Assembly: GCA_001556125.1 (NCBI GenBank)
Contig: LSIG01000210.1
Location: 1-64,000, forward strand
DNA from: Rhizobiales bacterium CCH10-E5
Lineage (GTDB): Bacteria; Pseudomonadota; Alphaproteobacteria; Rhizobiales; Beijerinckiaceae
DNA length: 64,000 bases
Direction: 5' to 3'
The position numbers and the translations under genes are program-made. Below are positions 1 through 11,113 of this stretch, piece by piece. The notes beneath the pieces were generated by a model that did no database searches, was not told the DNA's origin, and saw nothing but the letters and a program-made list of their open reading frames with translations. Position 1 is the stretch's first letter; each line of letters opens with the position of its first letter.

Positions 1-40
1 CCCCCACCCTAACCCTCCCCACCGCAAGCGGGGGGAGGGA
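1..40. repeat. Intergenic palindromic element upstream of metW
   Basis: The first 40 bases form a C-rich and G-rich inverted repeat: CCCTCCCC, then ACCGCAAG, then CGGGGGGAGGG. It lies in the leader of metW and resembles the short mosaic palindromes scattered between genes of Hyphomicrobiales. It belongs with the pair found downstream of metW. The left part is cut by the window edge. Confidence 0.5.
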
Positions 41-67
41 ATCGCGTCGAGCCGGAAAGGCCACGCC

Positions 68-691
68 ATGACGCCTCTCGACACCCACACCAACCGCATC
101 GACCTCAAGCTCGTCGCCGAAATGGTGACGCCCGGCTCGCGCGTGCTCGATGTCGGCTGCGGCGACGGCGAGCTGCTCGCGCTGCTGGCCGAGACGCGCA
201 ACGTCGATGCGCGCGGCATCGAATTGTCGCGCGAGGGCGTGGCCGGATGCGTCGCGCGCGGGCTCTCGGTGATCCAGGGCGACGCCGACACCGACCTGAC
301 CGAGTATCCCGACGACGCCTTCGATTACGTCATCCTCTCCCAGACGATCCAGGCGACGCGCAATCCACGCTTCGTGCTGGAGCAGATGCTGCGTGTGGGG
401 CAGCGCGCGATCGTCTCCTTCCCGAATTTCGGACACTGGCGCATGCGTTCGCAGGTGTTCTTCCAGGGTCGGATGCCCGTGACCGACGCCCTGCCCTATG
501 CCTGGTGGGACACGCCCAACATCCATTTCTGCACGATCCGCGATTTCGTGACGCTGTGCGAGACGATCGGCGCGGTGAAGGAGCGGGCGGTGGCCCTCGA
601 CGCGGCGGGCGGCCGCGTCGGCGTCAGCGCGCCCTGGTGGTTCTGGAACCTGTTCGGCGCGCAGGCGGTGTTCCTGCTGAAGCGGGGCTGA
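68..691 (+). CDS. metW: Methionine biosynthesis protein MetW
   Basis: This 207-residue protein is a class I SAM-type methyltransferase fold. The glycine-rich cofactor loop VLDVGCGDGELL lies near residue 27, and the conserved FPNFGHWRMR segment typical of MetW lies near residue 118. MetW partners the homoserine O-acyltransferase MetX in bacterial methionine synthesis, where metX normally sits directly upstream, here just outside the window. The start is chosen because GGAAAGG precedes the ATG by a normal distance and the length matches the family (about 200 residues). The gene converges on clpB. Confidence 0.93.
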   Translation: MTPLDTHTNRIDLKLVAEMVTPGSRVLDVGCGDGELLALLAETRNVDARGIELSREGVAGCVARGLSVIQGDADTDLTEYPDDAFDYVILSQTIQATRNPRFVLEQMLRVGQRAIVSFPNFGHWRMRSQVFFQGRMPVTDALPYAWWDTPNIHFCTIRDFVTLCETIGAVKERAVALDAAGGRVGVSAPWWFWNLFGAQAVFLLKRG

Positions 692-692
692 T

Positions 693-744
693 CCTTCTCC
701 CCTCGGGGGAGAAGGTGGCAGCGCGCAGCGCTGACGGATGAGGG
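693..744 (+). repeat. Intergenic palindromic repeat, copy 1 of an inverted pair
   Basis: This element starts with CCTTCTCCCCTCGGGGGAGAAGG, itself a hairpin, and ends with a GACGGATGAGGG segment. A closely related copy lies in opposite orientation at 788-836. The two copies flank the terminator-like stem between the convergent metW and clpB genes. It resembles dispersed rhizobial extragenic palindromes. Confidence 0.7.
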
Positions 745-765
745 ATGCCTCGACCGCAAACAAGA

Positions 766-787
766 AAGGGCCGCTTGCGCGGCCCTT
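766..787. terminator. Bidirectional hairpin terminator between metW and clpB
   Basis: A perfect 9-bp stem, AAGGGCCGC-TTGC-GCGGCCCTT, sits midway between two convergent genes. There is no long T-run, so the termination role is inferred from position and stem strength. Confidence 0.6.
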
Positions 788-836
788 CCCTCATCCGTCT
801 GCTGCGCAGACACCTTCTCCCCCAAGCGGAGAAGGG
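788..836 (-). repeat. Intergenic palindromic repeat, copy 2 of an inverted pair
   Basis: Read on the minus strand this copy matches the element at 693-744: a CCTTCTCC...GGAGAAGG hairpin followed by a GCGCAG...CGGATGAGGG tail. Together the copies could fold into a larger cruciform or transcript hairpin 3' of both metW and clpB. Confidence 0.7.
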
Positions 837-844
837 AAAAGACT

Positions 845-3466
<2,622 letters not shown>

Positions 3467-3639
3467 CTGGTCACTCCGCCCACCGGCACGCCCCGTGGCA
3501 GCGTGGACCGGTCGCCTTTCGTTAGGATGGAGCGCCCGTTCGGGCCGCCCCTCGCGACTTAGATAGTGTGGCATTCCCGCAACGGAAGAGGGTGCGAAAC
3601 CGAATTGACCTGGGTCAAATCCAGCGGGCACGATGGGCC

Positions 3640-3984
3640 ATGGCTGGCACGCAGCGACAGCAGGCGATCCGCAAGGCGCTCCGGGCACTGGCTCCGGGGA
3701 TTCCGTTGGCGGACGCCCAGGCGGTGATCGAACTGGCCGAGCGCCGGCACATGAAGGATCTGCCGCCCTCGACCGCGCTTTGGCTCGCGCTCGGCAGCCA
3801 TGTGCGCCATGTCCATACCGATTACGAGCAGTTGCTGGCCGACGGTTACGAGCGCGAGGCGGCGCGCTTTTTTGTGGTCGAGGAGACCGATGCGGTTCTC
3901 GCCGGCTGGGGCTGCCAGCGCTCGGTGGCAGACCTGCCGGAGGCGGAGGACGAGGCGGTCCGGACCCGCATCGCGCGGCGCTGA
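3640..3984 (+). CDS. DUF2293-like protein
   Basis: This protein of about 114 residues has a DUF2293-like pattern: an N-terminal helical segment ([21 protein letters not shown]), then [38 protein letters not shown] split over two helices. The function of the family is unknown. The frame is also open from an ATG at 3568, but the 3640 start removes an unusual basic leader and matches the family's typical beginning. It is divergent from clpB and lies about 80 bases before the MOSC gene. Confidence 0.7.
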   Translation: MAGTQRQQAIRKALRALAPGIPLADAQAVIELAERRHMKDLPPSTALWLALGSHVRHVHTDYEQLLADGYEREAARFFVVEETDAVLAGWGCQRSVADLPEAEDEAVRTRIARR

Positions 3985-4063
3985 CGGTGACCATGACACA
4001 GAGTCATCGGACCTCGCCGCCGTGTCGCGCTAAGGTCCCGCCGCCACCGATGAAGGACCAGCC

Positions 4064-4849
4064 ATGCGTATTGCCTCGCTCTACCGCTACCCGGTCAAAG
4101 GTCTCTCACCCGAGCGCCTGACGTCAGCGCGGCTGGAAAGCGACAGCTATTTTCCGGGCGACCGGCTCTTCGCCATCGAGAACGGGCCTTCGGGCTTCGA
4201 CCCGGCCGAGCCCGTCCATCAGCCCAAGATCAAGTATCTCATGTTGATGCGGCACGAAGTGCTGGCGACGCTGCGCACCCGTTTCGAGGATGCCAGCGGC
4301 GAGCTCGTGATCGCCCGCGACGGCCAGGAGGTGCTACGGGCGAACATGGCGACGGCCGCGGGGCAAGCCGCCATCACCGCATTCTTCGAGTCGTTCATGC
4401 CGGAGGCGCTGCGCGGCCAGCCGCGTCTGCTGCAGGCGCCGGCAGGCTACCGCTTCAACGATTCGCGCTCAGGCTTCGTCTCGCTGATCAACCTCGCCAG
4501 CGTCGCCGATCTCGAACGCCGCCTCGGCGCGGCGGTCGATCCGCTGCGCTTCCGCGGCAACATCATGGTCGAGGGTCTGGCGCCCTGGGCGGAGCTCGAT
4601 CTGGTCGGGCGTGACCTCTCCGCGGCCTCAGGGCTGCGGCTCAACGTCATCAAGCGGATCGAGCGCTGCGCCGCGACCAATGTCGACCCGCAGACCGGTG
4701 CCCGTGATCTGCAACTGCCGAAGACCCTGATGTCCGCCTTCGGCCATGTCGATTGCGGGATCTATTGCCGCATCGTCGCAGGGGGCACACTGGTCGAGGG
4801 CGAGCGCCTCGAACTCGCCGAGCCGCCCGCCTCCCTCGGGATCGCCTGA
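4064..4849 (+). CDS. MOSC domain-containing protein
   Basis: This 261-residue protein has an N-terminal beta-barrel (MRIASLYRYPVKGLSPE) followed by a C-terminal MOSC domain. The conserved cysteine lies in RIERCAATNVDP near residue 206. MOSC proteins are relatives of molybdenum-cofactor sulfurase C-termini and of YiiM/YcbX, and are thought to handle sulfur or molybdenum-cofactor reactions. The specific substrate cannot be read from the sequence. A strong hairpin follows the stop codon. Confidence 0.88.
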   Translation: MRIASLYRYPVKGLSPERLTSARLESDSYFPGDRLFAIENGPSGFDPAEPVHQPKIKYLMLMRHEVLATLRTRFEDASGELVIARDGQEVLRANMATAAGQAAITAFFESFMPEALRGQPRLLQAPAGYRFNDSRSGFVSLINLASVADLERRLGAAVDPLRFRGNIMVEGLAPWAELDLVGRDLSAASGLRLNVIKRIERCAATNVDPQTGARDLQLPKTLMSAFGHVDCGIYCRIVAGGTLVEGERLELAEPPASLGIA

Positions 4850-4854
4850 CGAGA

Positions 4855-4876
4855 AAGGGGCCCTCGCGGGCCCCTT
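4855..4876. terminator. Bidirectional hairpin terminator after the MOSC gene
   Basis: A perfect 9-bp stem AAGGGGCCC-TCGC-GGGCCCCTT lies between the convergent MOSC gene and the DUF4167 gene. It has the same architecture as the stem between metW and clpB. Confidence 0.75.
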
Positions 4877-4901
4877 CGTCATCGTTCAAACGCGCCTGCG
4901 T

Positions 4902-5921
4902 TCACTCGGGCGAGCCATCGGCCTCCGAGCCCAGCGCATCCATGACCTCGCGCGGTGAACGCCGCCGACGCGGGCGCTTGGGAGCCCCCTCCGCCGCGGC
5001 TTCCGGCGCCTCACTGGCGGCAGGCTCCGCAGCGACCGCTGCAGGCTCGACGGCGACAGGAACGCGCACCGGATTGGTCAGGAAGGACGGCAGCGCCGCC
5101 GCGACGTCATCGCCCGGCTGATCGGCATCATGCGCGGCGTCGCGCTCGCGGCGAGGCCGGCGCTCGGGACGCGGGCCACGATCGGGCCGGTCGAAACGAC
5201 GCTCTCCCTGCACCGGCTGCGGCGCCAGATCAGGCTGATCGCCCCCGACCGGAATGTCGGAGCGCGGCGCATCCGGGCGCGGCGCGTAACCGCCCTGCGG
5301 ATTCTGGCCGCCCTCGGCGCGCTCGAAGCGCCGCTCGCCATTGCGATCGAAGCGGCGGTTGCCCTGACGATCCTGACCTTGCCGATCCTGGCCCTGCCGA
5401 TCCTGGCCCTGGCGATCGTTGTGGCGCGGGGGGCGGTCGAAACGCTGCCCCTCGCCGCCTTCGCCCTCCGGGCGAGCGGCATGCTGGCCATTGTAGCCGT
5501 TGCCGTTGTAGCCACCCTGGCCACCGCGCTGCTCGGGCTGCTGCGGGCCGCCCTGCTGGATCGGCTGGTCGTCGTCGCCATCCTCCTCGCCCTCGTCCGC
5601 ATCCTCGTTGAAGGCGCGGTTGGGCGGGAAGCTGTGGCCGAACTGCTGGGCCATCTGCTCCTGGGCCGCCAGCAGGATGCGGTAATAATGCTCCGCATGC
5701 TGGAAGTAGTTCTCGGCGGACACAGGGTCACCCGAGGATTGAGCGTCACGCGCCAGCTGCAGGTACTTTTCAGCGACATGCTGCGCCGTACCGCGGACCT
5801 TCACGTCGGGACCGTTGGACTCGTAGCTCCGCTGCAGCGGGTTCGGCGCCTTCCGGTTACCATTGTTGTTGTTATTGTTGTTGTTGCGGCCGCGCATGCG
5901 CCGGTTCTGACCTGGTCTCAT
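4902..5921 (-). CDS. DUF4167 domain-containing protein
   Basis: In this 339-residue protein, the DUF4167 domain occupies roughly residues 1-95: a basic Arg/Asn-rich start with a run of eight asparagines, then NPLQRSYESNGPDVKVRGTA and an alpha-helical EKYLQLARDAQSSGDPVSAENYFQHAEHYYR split across helices. The rest is low-complexity and charged, including an acidic patch, tandem QDRQG repeats, and RFDRP/RFDRNGERRFER segments. The composition suggests nucleic-acid binding or phase-separating behaviour, but the function is not established. In Hyphomicrobiales this gene usually sits between prmC and clpB, as here apart from two intervening plus-strand genes. Confidence 0.9.
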   Translation of the reverse strand: MRPGQNRRMRGRNNNNNNNNGNRKAPNPLQRSYESNGPDVKVRGTAQHVAEKYLQLARDAQSSGDPVSAENYFQHAEHYYRILLAAQEQMAQQFGHSFPPNRAFNEDADEGEEDGDDDQPIQQGGPQQPEQRGGQGGYNGNGYNGQHAARPEGEGGEGQRFDRPPRHNDRQGQDRQGQDRQGQDRQGNRRFDRNGERRFERAEGGQNPQGGYAPRPDAPRSDIPVGGDQPDLAPQPVQGERRFDRPDRGPRPERRPRRERDAAHDADQPGDDVAAALPSFLTNPVRVPVAVEPAAVAAEPAASEAPEAAAEGAPKRPRRRRSPREVMDALGSEADGSPE

Positions 5922-6266
5922 TCGCGTGAATCTCGCGCTCTGTGCTCAAGGCAACCGTGGTGACATCATGCGCGTCCCGGCGCACAGCGGGTTGCGGCGC
6001 TGCGCCGGAGGAGATTGACCTGAAGTGGCTTTGCGCCGTTCCTGGTCTTCACGCGCTCTTTCCAAAGGGGACCCGAGGTCCCGTCAGCCGATCAGCGCCA
6101 CGGCGCTTTCGGTGTCCAATCTGGCTGGTCAGTTCCGTCGATTCGCGGACATGTCCGGGGGAAGCGACCGGGGCGCCACAGACATGACCCGCGGCTCCAT
6201 GCTGACGACACCAGCGTCGGCTAGGTTGGTGCATAGAGGATTTCCCCGTCCGCTCCAAGCAAAATC
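5922..6266. other. Non-coding gap between DUF4167 and prmC
   Basis: About 345 bases separate the DUF4167 start from the prmC terminator. Short open frames exist on both strands, but none has a convincing ribosome binding site, family signature or codon pattern. Small inverted repeats occur (AGCGCC-AC-GGCGCT at 6094-6107), too short to interpret. The gap probably holds the DUF4167 promoter. Confidence 0.5.
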
Positions 6267-6282
6267 GCGCGAATGATCGCGC
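6267..6282 (-). terminator. Terminator-like hairpin after prmC
   Basis: The stem GCGCGA-ATGA-TCGCGC lies just beyond the prmC stop codon. On the minus strand it is followed by GATTTT. On the plus strand it is followed by TTTTT, so it could act in both directions. Confidence 0.6.
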
Positions 6283-6286
6283 TTTT

Positions 6287-7105
6287 TCAGTGGAGAGCGA
6301 AGATCAGCGCGCGCGGATGACCTCCCAGATCGCGCCGCGTTGCACGATGGCACCACCCCGCCTCCCGCATGATCGCCGTCACATCCCCTTCCTGCCCCGC
6401 CCCGATTTCCAGCACGACGAAGCCGCCGGGCGCCAGATGGTTGCCGAGGCTGTGCGCGAAGATGCGATAGGGCTCCAGCCCATCGGCGCCGCCGTCGAGC
6501 GCCAGCAACGGATCGTGCTCACGCACCTCACGGTCGAGTCCGGCGATGTCGCGGCTCGGGATGTAAGGCGGATTCGAGAGGATGAGATCGAAGCGGGCGT
6601 CGAGCCCCTCCGTCCATCGTCCCTGGCGAAACTCGCAGCGCTCCCCGACGCCATTGGCCAGCGCATTGGCGCGGGCGATCTCGCAGGCGCCGGACGACAG
6701 ATCGATGCCCAGCCCGGATGCGGCGGGACATTCGTGAAGCATTGCGATCAGGAGGCAGCCGGTCCCGGTCCCGAGGTCGAGCATCGTCAGCGGCTGGCCG
6801 CGACGCGGCCCGAGCGTAGCGAGGGCGGCCTCGATCAGGGTTTCGCTGTCGGGCCGTGGTTCGAGCGTGTCGGGAGACAGGCGGAAGGGCAGCCCCCAGA
6901 ACTCGCGCTCGCCGATCACCCGCCAGAGCGGTTCGCCGGCGAGGCGCCGGGTGAGGAGCGCGTCGAGACGGTCCGCGTCTTCCGGCGCCAGCGGCACCGA
7001 CATGTCGGCGGAGGGCCCCGCAACCTGTTCGACCAGCCAGCGGCCCTCGAGCGCCGCATTGACGAAGCCGGCCTCGGTCAGACTCCGAACAACATCACGC
7101 CGCAC
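6287..7105 (-). CDS. prmC: Peptide chain release factor N5-glutamine methyltransferase PrmC
   Basis: The enzyme methylates the Gln of the GGQ motif in RF1/RF2, and its substrate gene prfA lies just upstream. It has a helical N-terminal domain, then EPRPDSETLIE, the SAM loop LDLGTGTGCLLIA, and the diagnostic NPPY motif in ILSNPPYIPSRD. No ATG sits at a plausible position. I chose a GTG at 7105, giving 272 residues, close to the usual length near 280. The start is uncertain, and a CTG a few codons upstream is possible. The coding frame stays open far upstream across the neighbouring small gene. Confidence 0.9.
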   Translation of the reverse strand: MRRDVVRSLTEAGFVNAALEGRWLVEQVAGPSADMSVPLAPEDADRLDALLTRRLAGEPLWRVIGEREFWGLPFRLSPDTLEPRPDSETLIEAALATLGPRRGQPLTMLDLGTGTGCLLIAMLHECPAASGLGIDLSSGACEIARANALANGVGERCEFRQGRWTEGLDARFDLILSNPPYIPSRDIAGLDREVREHDPLLALDGGADGLEPYRIFAHSLGNHLAPGGFVVLEIGAGQEGDVTAIMREAGWCHRATRRDLGGHPRALIFALH

Positions 7106-7161
7106 GTCCCTCAGGGGAGATGCGGCGTCGAAAGAAGCGGCTGCCGCGGCGGTCGCCGGGC

Positions 7162-7440
7162 TCAGTTGCCCTGCATCTTCTCGTTGATGCAGAAGCGCAT
7201 CTTGGTGCGGATCGCCGAGCGGCTCTCGCCCGAGCCGCGCATTTCGTTCTGGCAGGCCCGACGCGCCTGCGACTGCGTCATCGCCTTGCTGATGCGGGCC
7301 GGCTGGCCGCTCGTTGCGCGCTTCAGGCCGCGCTCCATCGAACGCTCCACACGCTCCGCCGTGCCCTGGGCCTGCGCCGGCGCGGCCAGCATGCCGGCCA
7401 TCAGAGCGGCGGCAGCGAAAGTCGAAAAGGTCTTGATCAT
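7162..7440 (-). CDS. Small secreted protein with one cysteine pair
   Basis: This hypothetical protein has 92 residues. It has a clear Sec signal peptide, MIKTFSTFAAAALMAGML ending at AQAQ, then a basic helical mature part with two cysteines (ACQNEM and FCINEKM), which could form a disulfide in the periplasm. Another in-frame ATG lies 13 codons upstream, but 7440 begins the signal peptide directly. The gene sits between prfA and prmC, which are often adjacent in bacteria. Its function is unknown. Confidence 0.72.
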   Translation of the reverse strand: MIKTFSTFAAAALMAGMLAAPAQAQGTAERVERSMERGLKRATSGQPARISKAMTQSQARRACQNEMRGSGESRSAIRTKMRFCINEKMQGN

Positions 7441-7524
7441 CGAGGGGTCCCCCCTGTTGCACTGTCGATGCGTCAGCAACGCCGGAGGGGCGAAGAGGTT
7501 TCATCGCAGGGGGCTCGTCGCGCT

Positions 7525-8610
7525 TCACGCCAGCCCCTCGGTCGCCAGCAGGCGGGCCTGATGCTCGGCCGTAAGGGCGTCGATGATGTCGTCCAGCACC
7601 AGCCCCTGCATCATCTCGTCGAGCTTGTAGAGGGTGAGGTTGATGCGGTGGTCGGTGACACGGCCCTGCGGGAAGTTGTAGGTGCGGATGCGCTCGGAAC
7701 GGTCGCCGGAGCCGACCTGCGAGCGCCGGTCGGCGGAGCGTTCGGCATCCAGCCGCGTCCGCTCCATGTCGTAGAGCTTGGCGCGCAGCAGATCGTAAGC
7801 ACGGGCCTTGTTCTTGTGCTGCGAGCGTTCGTCTTGCACCACGACCGCGATCCCCGTCGGGATATGGGTCAGGCGCACGGCCGATTCCGTCTTGTTGACG
7901 TGCTGGCCGCCGGCGCCGCCGGCCCGCATGGTGTCGAGGCGGATGTCGGCGTCGTTGAGGACGATGTCGACGTCGCCGGCGAGCGGGAGCGTCGCCACGG
8001 TGGCGGCCGAGGTGTGGATGCGGCCGCTGGTCTCGGTATCGGGCACGCGCTGGACACGATGCACGCCGGATTCGTATTTCAGCCGCGCATAGACGCCGCG
8101 GCCCGAAATCTCGGCGATGATCTCCTTGTAGCCGCCGACCGTGCCCTCGCTTTCGGACAGGATGTCGAGGCTCCAGCTCCTCTGGGCGGCATAGCGCTGA
8201 TACATGCGGAACAGGTCACCCGCGAAGAGCGAGGCCTCGTCGCCACCCGTGCCGGCCCGGATCTCGAGGATGACACCCCGCTCGTCGGCGGCGTCCTTGG
8301 GCAGCAGCGCGATCAAAATCTCGCGAGCCCGGGCGTCGATCTCGGCCCGGGCGGAATCGCGCTCCTCATAAGCGAGTTCGCGCAGCTCGGCATCGGTCGC
8401 GCCATCCTCGATCAGGGCCTCGGCCTCGGCCAGCCCCGTCTGTGCCTGCCGCCAGGCGGCGATGGCGTCCACGACCGGGCCGAGCTCCGAGAGTTCGCGC
8501 GAAAGCTCGACCACGCGCGTCGCCTCGGTGGCGGTGTTGATTTCGGCGGACGCCGCGGCGTGGCGGGCGACGATGGCGTCGAGGCGGTCCTGCGGAAGCT
8601 GAAGCGACAT
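7525..8610 (-). CDS. prfA: Peptide chain release factor 1
   Basis: RF1 terminates translation at UAA and UAG. The 361-residue protein has an N-terminal helical domain, the codon-recognition region with [17 protein letters not shown] (the PxT tripeptide is PDT), and the catalytic GGQ loop in [18 protein letters not shown] near residue 235. The conserved tail [13 protein letters not shown] is present. Length and start fit the family. It lies 51 bases downstream of ptsP and is followed by the small secreted gene and prmC, which encodes its modifying enzyme. Confidence 0.97.
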   Translation of the reverse strand: MSLQLPQDRLDAIVARHAAASAEINTATEATRVVELSRELSELGPVVDAIAAWRQAQTGLAEAEALIEDGATDAELRELAYEERDSARAEIDARAREILIALLPKDAADERGVILEIRAGTGGDEASLFAGDLFRMYQRYAAQRSWSLDILSESEGTVGGYKEIIAEISGRGVYARLKYESGVHRVQRVPDTETSGRIHTSAATVATLPLAGDVDIVLNDADIRLDTMRAGGAGGQHVNKTESAVRLTHIPTGIAVVVQDERSQHKNKARAYDLLRAKLYDMERTRLDAERSADRRSQVGSGDRSERIRTYNFPQGRVTDHRINLTLYKLDEMMQGLVLDDIIDALTAEHQARLLATEGLA

Positions 8611-8661
8611 GATGAACTCGGGCGGGAGGTTTGAAGGGCGCGGTGGGGCCGGAACGGCCCG

Positions 8662-10929
8662 CTAGACCGGCACTTTGAATTCGGCGGCGAAGGCTGCGAG
8701 CTGCGGCCGCAGGCTGGCCGCGCCCTCTCCGGAGGCCAGCATCCAGTCGATGCGCTCCGTGAGCTTGCCGACATCGAGCGCCCGCAGCATCGCCTTGACC
8801 GGGCCGATCGACGCCGCCGACATCGAGAAGGCGCGATAGCCCAGCCCGATCAGTGCCAGCGTCTCGAGCGGCTTGCCACCCATCTCGCCGCAGACGGTGA
8901 CCGGGCAGTTCGCGTCCGCCGCGGCCTCGACGATGCTGCGAAGGGCGCGCAGTGCGCCGACGCCGAGCGGATCGAACCGGTCGGCGACCCGCTTGTTCTC
9001 GCGGTCGGCCGCAAAGAGGAACTGCATCAGGTCGTTGGTGCCGATCGACAGGAAATCGGCCTCGCGCACGATCTCCGGCAGCTCGAACAGCAACGACGGC
9101 ACCTCGACCATGACGCCGAGCTGTAAGCTCAGCGGCGGCACATGGCCCTGCTTGGCGAGCATCGCCTGTTCGCGATCGACGATCGTGCGGGCGCGCAGGA
9201 ACTCGTCGACCGTCGCGATCATCGGCAGCATGATCTTCATGTCGCGGCCCGAGCCGGCCCGCAGCAGCGCGCGGATCTGGGCGCGCAGCAGGCGCGGCTT
9301 GTCGAGGCCGATGCGGATCGCGCGCCAGCCCAGCGCCGGGTTCTCCTCCTCGACGCGCTCCATATAGGGCAGCACCTTGTCGCCGCCGATGTCGAGCGTG
9401 CGGAAGGTGACGGGGCGCCCTTGCGCCTGGTCAAGCACCGCCGTGTACAGCGCCTGCTGTTCGCTCGTCGTCGGCATGTGCTCGGCGACCATGAATTGCA
9501 GCTCGGTGCGGAACAGGCCGATGCCCGCCGCGGCCGTCGCCTCCAGATTCGGCAGATCGACGAGCAGGCCGGCATTGATCTGCAGGACGATCGGCACCCC
9601 GTCGCGGGTGACGGCCGGCTGGCTCTTGAGCTTGCGGTACTGCTCCTGCTTGCGGGCGCGCAGCCGCGCCTTGTCCTTGTAGGCGTTCTCGACGTCGGGC
9701 TGGGGCCGGATCTGGACCTCGCCGGCCTGGCCGTCGACGATGACGGCGTCGCCCGACTGGATCAGCGCGGTGGCGTTGACGATCTCGCCCACCGCCGGGA
9801 TGCCGAGGGCCCGCGCGACGATCGCGATGTGGCTGGTCGGACCGCCCTCCTCCAGCACCAGCCCCCGCAGACGGGCACGGTCGTAATCGAGCAGCGCAGC
9901 CGGGCCCATGGAGCGCGCGATCAGGATCGCGTTTTCCGGCATCTCCTCGCGGGCGACGCCGTTGGCCTTGCCCACCAGGGTACGCAGCAGCCGGTTGGCG
10001 AGGTCGTCGAGATCGTGCAGGCGCTCGCGCAGATAGGGGTCCGTCTGGCGCAGCATCTTGGCGCGGGTGTCGGACTGGACGCGCTCGACCGCCGCCTCGG
10101 CCGTCAGGCCCGTCAGCACGACCTCGCGCATGCGGCGCAGCCAGCCCTGGTCATGGGCAAACATGCGGAAGGTCTCGAGCACCTCGCGATGCTCGCCGAT
10201 ATGGGCGACGTCGCCGCGCTCGATCAACTCGTCGATCGAGGCGCGCATCTCCGCGATGGCGGCTTCAAGACGCTGCACCTCGGCGGCCGGGTTCTCGGCG
10301 ATGAGGTTGGTGATCGCCACGCGCGGCTCGTGCAGCACGGCGTGTCCCAGGCCGACGCCGTCCGCCAGCGAGACGCCGACGCTGTGGATCGGGCGGTCCA
10401 GACCGATCGAGGCGCCGGGCCGGGCCAGAGACTTCAACCCGCCGGCGGCGATCATCTCCGCCATGATCATGGCGGTGGTCTGGAGCGACTCGACCTCCTC
10501 GTCGCTGTAGAGGCGCGAGGCGCGGTTCTGGATGACGAGCACACCCATCACCGCACCGCCCCGCAGGATCGGCACGCCGAGGAAGGAGCGGTAGATCTCT
10601 TCACCCGTCTCGGGCCGGTAGGAGAAGGCCGGATGGTTCTGGGCGTCCGAGAGCGCGAGCGGCTCCGCCTCACGCGCGATCAGGCCGACAAGGCCCTCGC
10701 CGGCGCGCATGGTGGTGAGATGAACGGCCTCGCGGTTGAGACCTTCGGTGGCGTAGAGCTCGAGCGAGCCGTCCTCACGCAGCACATAGACGGAGCAGAC
10801 TTCGGCGACGAGGTTGCCGGCGATGAGGACGACGAGCCGGTCCAGCCGCTCCTGCGGGCTGATCGACGCCGCCATGACCTCGCGAAGGCGGCGCAGCAGA
10901 ACGCCCGATCCTCCGAGAGCGCCTCGCAT
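8662..10929 (-). CDS. ptsP: Phosphoenolpyruvate-protein phosphotransferase PtsP (EI-Ntr)
   Basis: This first enzyme of the nitrogen phosphotransferase system transfers phosphate from PEP to NPr. Its 755 residues comprise an N-terminal GAF domain (about 25-160, the EI-Ntr hallmark), the phosphohistidine domain with GGPTSHIAIVARALGIPAVG, and a C-terminal PEP-binding barrel with GIGLFRTELQFM and VCGEMGGKPLE. A longer frame starts 20 codons upstream, but GGAGG lies 11 bases before the ATG at 10929 and the family begins here. ptsP upstream of prfA is a common arrangement in this order. Confidence 0.95.
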   Translation of the reverse strand: MRGALGGSGVLLRRLREVMAASISPQERLDRLVVLIAGNLVAEVCSVYVLREDGSLELYATEGLNREAVHLTTMRAGEGLVGLIAREAEPLALSDAQNHPAFSYRPETGEEIYRSFLGVPILRGGAVMGVLVIQNRASRLYSDEEVESLQTTAMIMAEMIAAGGLKSLARPGASIGLDRPIHSVGVSLADGVGLGHAVLHEPRVAITNLIAENPAAEVQRLEAAIAEMRASIDELIERGDVAHIGEHREVLETFRMFAHDQGWLRRMREVVLTGLTAEAAVERVQSDTRAKMLRQTDPYLRERLHDLDDLANRLLRTLVGKANGVAREEMPENAILIARSMGPAALLDYDRARLRGLVLEEGGPTSHIAIVARALGIPAVGEIVNATALIQSGDAVIVDGQAGEVQIRPQPDVENAYKDKARLRARKQEQYRKLKSQPAVTRDGVPIVLQINAGLLVDLPNLEATAAAGIGLFRTELQFMVAEHMPTTSEQQALYTAVLDQAQGRPVTFRTLDIGGDKVLPYMERVEEENPALGWRAIRIGLDKPRLLRAQIRALLRAGSGRDMKIMLPMIATVDEFLRARTIVDREQAMLAKQGHVPPLSLQLGVMVEVPSLLFELPEIVREADFLSIGTNDLMQFLFAADRENKRVADRFDPLGVGALRALRSIVEAAADANCPVTVCGEMGGKPLETLALIGLGYRAFSMSAASIGPVKAMLRALDVGKLTERIDWMLASGEGAASLRPQLAAFAAEFKVPV

Positions 10930-11113
10930 CGATTGTTCGTCCTCCGCCTGCCCGGACTTCCAGGCCGCCTTGCATTGCAGACCTGACACCTGTCATGGCC
11001 GAGTCGCAAGCGCTCCCGCCTCGGGCGCCTTCTAGCCACCCGGGGCGGCCTTGGGCAAGGGCCGCGGCGGCGATGGCGCGGAATGGTTGTAGGGACCGAC
11101 GCTCGAGCGGGTG

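Noticed and set aside
3467..3639. RpoH heat-shock promoter for clpB
   Set aside because: I could not find a CTTG...CCCAT-type pair with correct spacing on the minus strand.
9142..10986. Long open frame (614 codons) on the plus strand
   Set aside because: It is antisense to ptsP with no recognisable motif, and its His/Arg/Asp-rich composition is typical of a mirror frame.
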